The position numbers were made by a program, and so were the translations under genes. Positions 16,331 through 16,522 of a stretch of 16,522 nt of DNA are shown piece by piece. The notes under the pieces are model-generated. The model made no database searches. It saw only the letters and a program-made list of their open reading frames with translations, and was not told the DNA's origin. How positions within the stretch are numbered: the first letter of the stretch is position 1; each line of letters begins with the position of its first letter. The stretch is from CAZXYF01 sp964644705 (lineage in GTDB: Bacteria; Planctomycetota; Brocadiia; SM23-32). The stretch spans positions 1 through 16,522 of the forward strand of contig CAZXYF010000057.1 of the NCBI GenBank assembly GCA_964644705.1, in the 5' to 3' direction.

Positions 16331-16522
16331 TCATTCCTCCGATTCAAACCATTGGTCGCGGTGCGCCTCGGCCAGGGCCTTCAGCCGGGCGGCCACTTCG
16401 GGATGTTCATCGATCACGTTGGTGGTCTCGAAGGGGTCATTTCCCATATCGAACAGGGACAGATCGATAAAGGCGTCCTCATACTCCCCCGGCTGGCCGT
16501 CCCGGCCGATCTCCGCCAGCGC
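16331..16522 (-). CDS. Sulfatase, C-terminal fragment (runs off the window)
   Basis: The last 63 codons of a minus-strand gene whose start lies beyond the window. The peptide contains LFDMGNDPFETTNVIDEHPE (residues 24-43 of the fragment), followed by VAARLKALAEAHRDQWF. This is the 'ELYDLxxDPxExxNLaxxPe' segment that closes arylsulfatase A-type sulfatases, with the usual helix after it. The catalytic part is not visible, so activity and substrate cannot be judged. It lies upstream of icd on the same strand, with 175 bases between. It is not the ARSK type, whose C-terminus at 6368-7864 is different. Confidence 0.8.
   Translation of the reverse strand, partial: ALAEIGRDGQPGEYEDAFIDLSLFDMGNDPFETTNVIDEHPEVAARLKALAEAHRDQWFESEE

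Noticed and set aside
16156..16347. Longer start for icd at 16347
   Set aside because: The added 64 codons cover an AT-rich promoter-like region and overlap the end of the upstream sulfatase; GGAGG precedes the ATG at 16155.

Overview
This is a 16.5 kb piece of a draft bacterial genome with moderately high GC. The run of exactly 100 N at 14604-14703 points to a scaffolded, probably metagenome-derived assembly. The gene content includes two sulfatases, a uroporphyrinogen-decarboxylase-like (URO-D-like) protein, a PHP-domain protein of the DUF3604 type, tandem zf-TFIIB zinc ribbons fused to a beta-rich domain, and an NtrC-type regulator. This mix is typical of Planctomycetota, Lentisphaerota, Hydrogenedentota, Sumerlaeota and similar lineages. 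That placement is inferred from gene content alone; no rRNA or tRNA gene was found.

Layout. 1-1179 (+): a strong sigma70-like promoter and a double zinc-ribbon protein. 1243-2376 (-): a YbdK-type carboxylate-amine ligase. 2565-4811 (-): a 748-residue protein with a repeat-rich N-terminal half and a PHP/DUF3604-like C-terminal half. 4812-5230: a divergent promoter region. 5231-6295 (+): a URO-D-like protein, followed by a hairpin terminator. 6368-7864 (-): a sulfatase that closely resembles animal arylsulfatase K. 8046-9380 (-): miaB. 9672-11667 (-): an fxsA/phosphohexomutase-like pair whose reading frames overlap by 23 bp. 11873-12790 (+): a membrane-anchored metallophosphoesterase. 12901-14316 (+): a sigma54-dependent response regulator. 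14317-14895: a gene-free convergent region holding a 121-bp-period repeat array broken by the N run. 14896-16155 (-): NADP-type isocitrate dehydrogenase. 16331-16522 (-): the C-terminus of another sulfatase.

Most genes are single transcription units; only fxsA and the mutase-like gene look translationally coupled. I see no defence system, CRISPR array, prophage or insertion sequence. The least ordinary features are three. (1) The phosphohexomutase homologue keeps the family fold pattern, but all four active-site loops are altered and it carries a cysteine cluster at its N-terminus, so it may be a pseudoenzyme. (2) The ARSK-like sulfatase keeps the formylglycine motif but has a Glu and a Pro at two normally invariant active-site positions, and has no signal peptide. 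(3) The convergent intergenic array is built from four CATCCGsGTGG-like boxes per unit, arranged as a large dyad.
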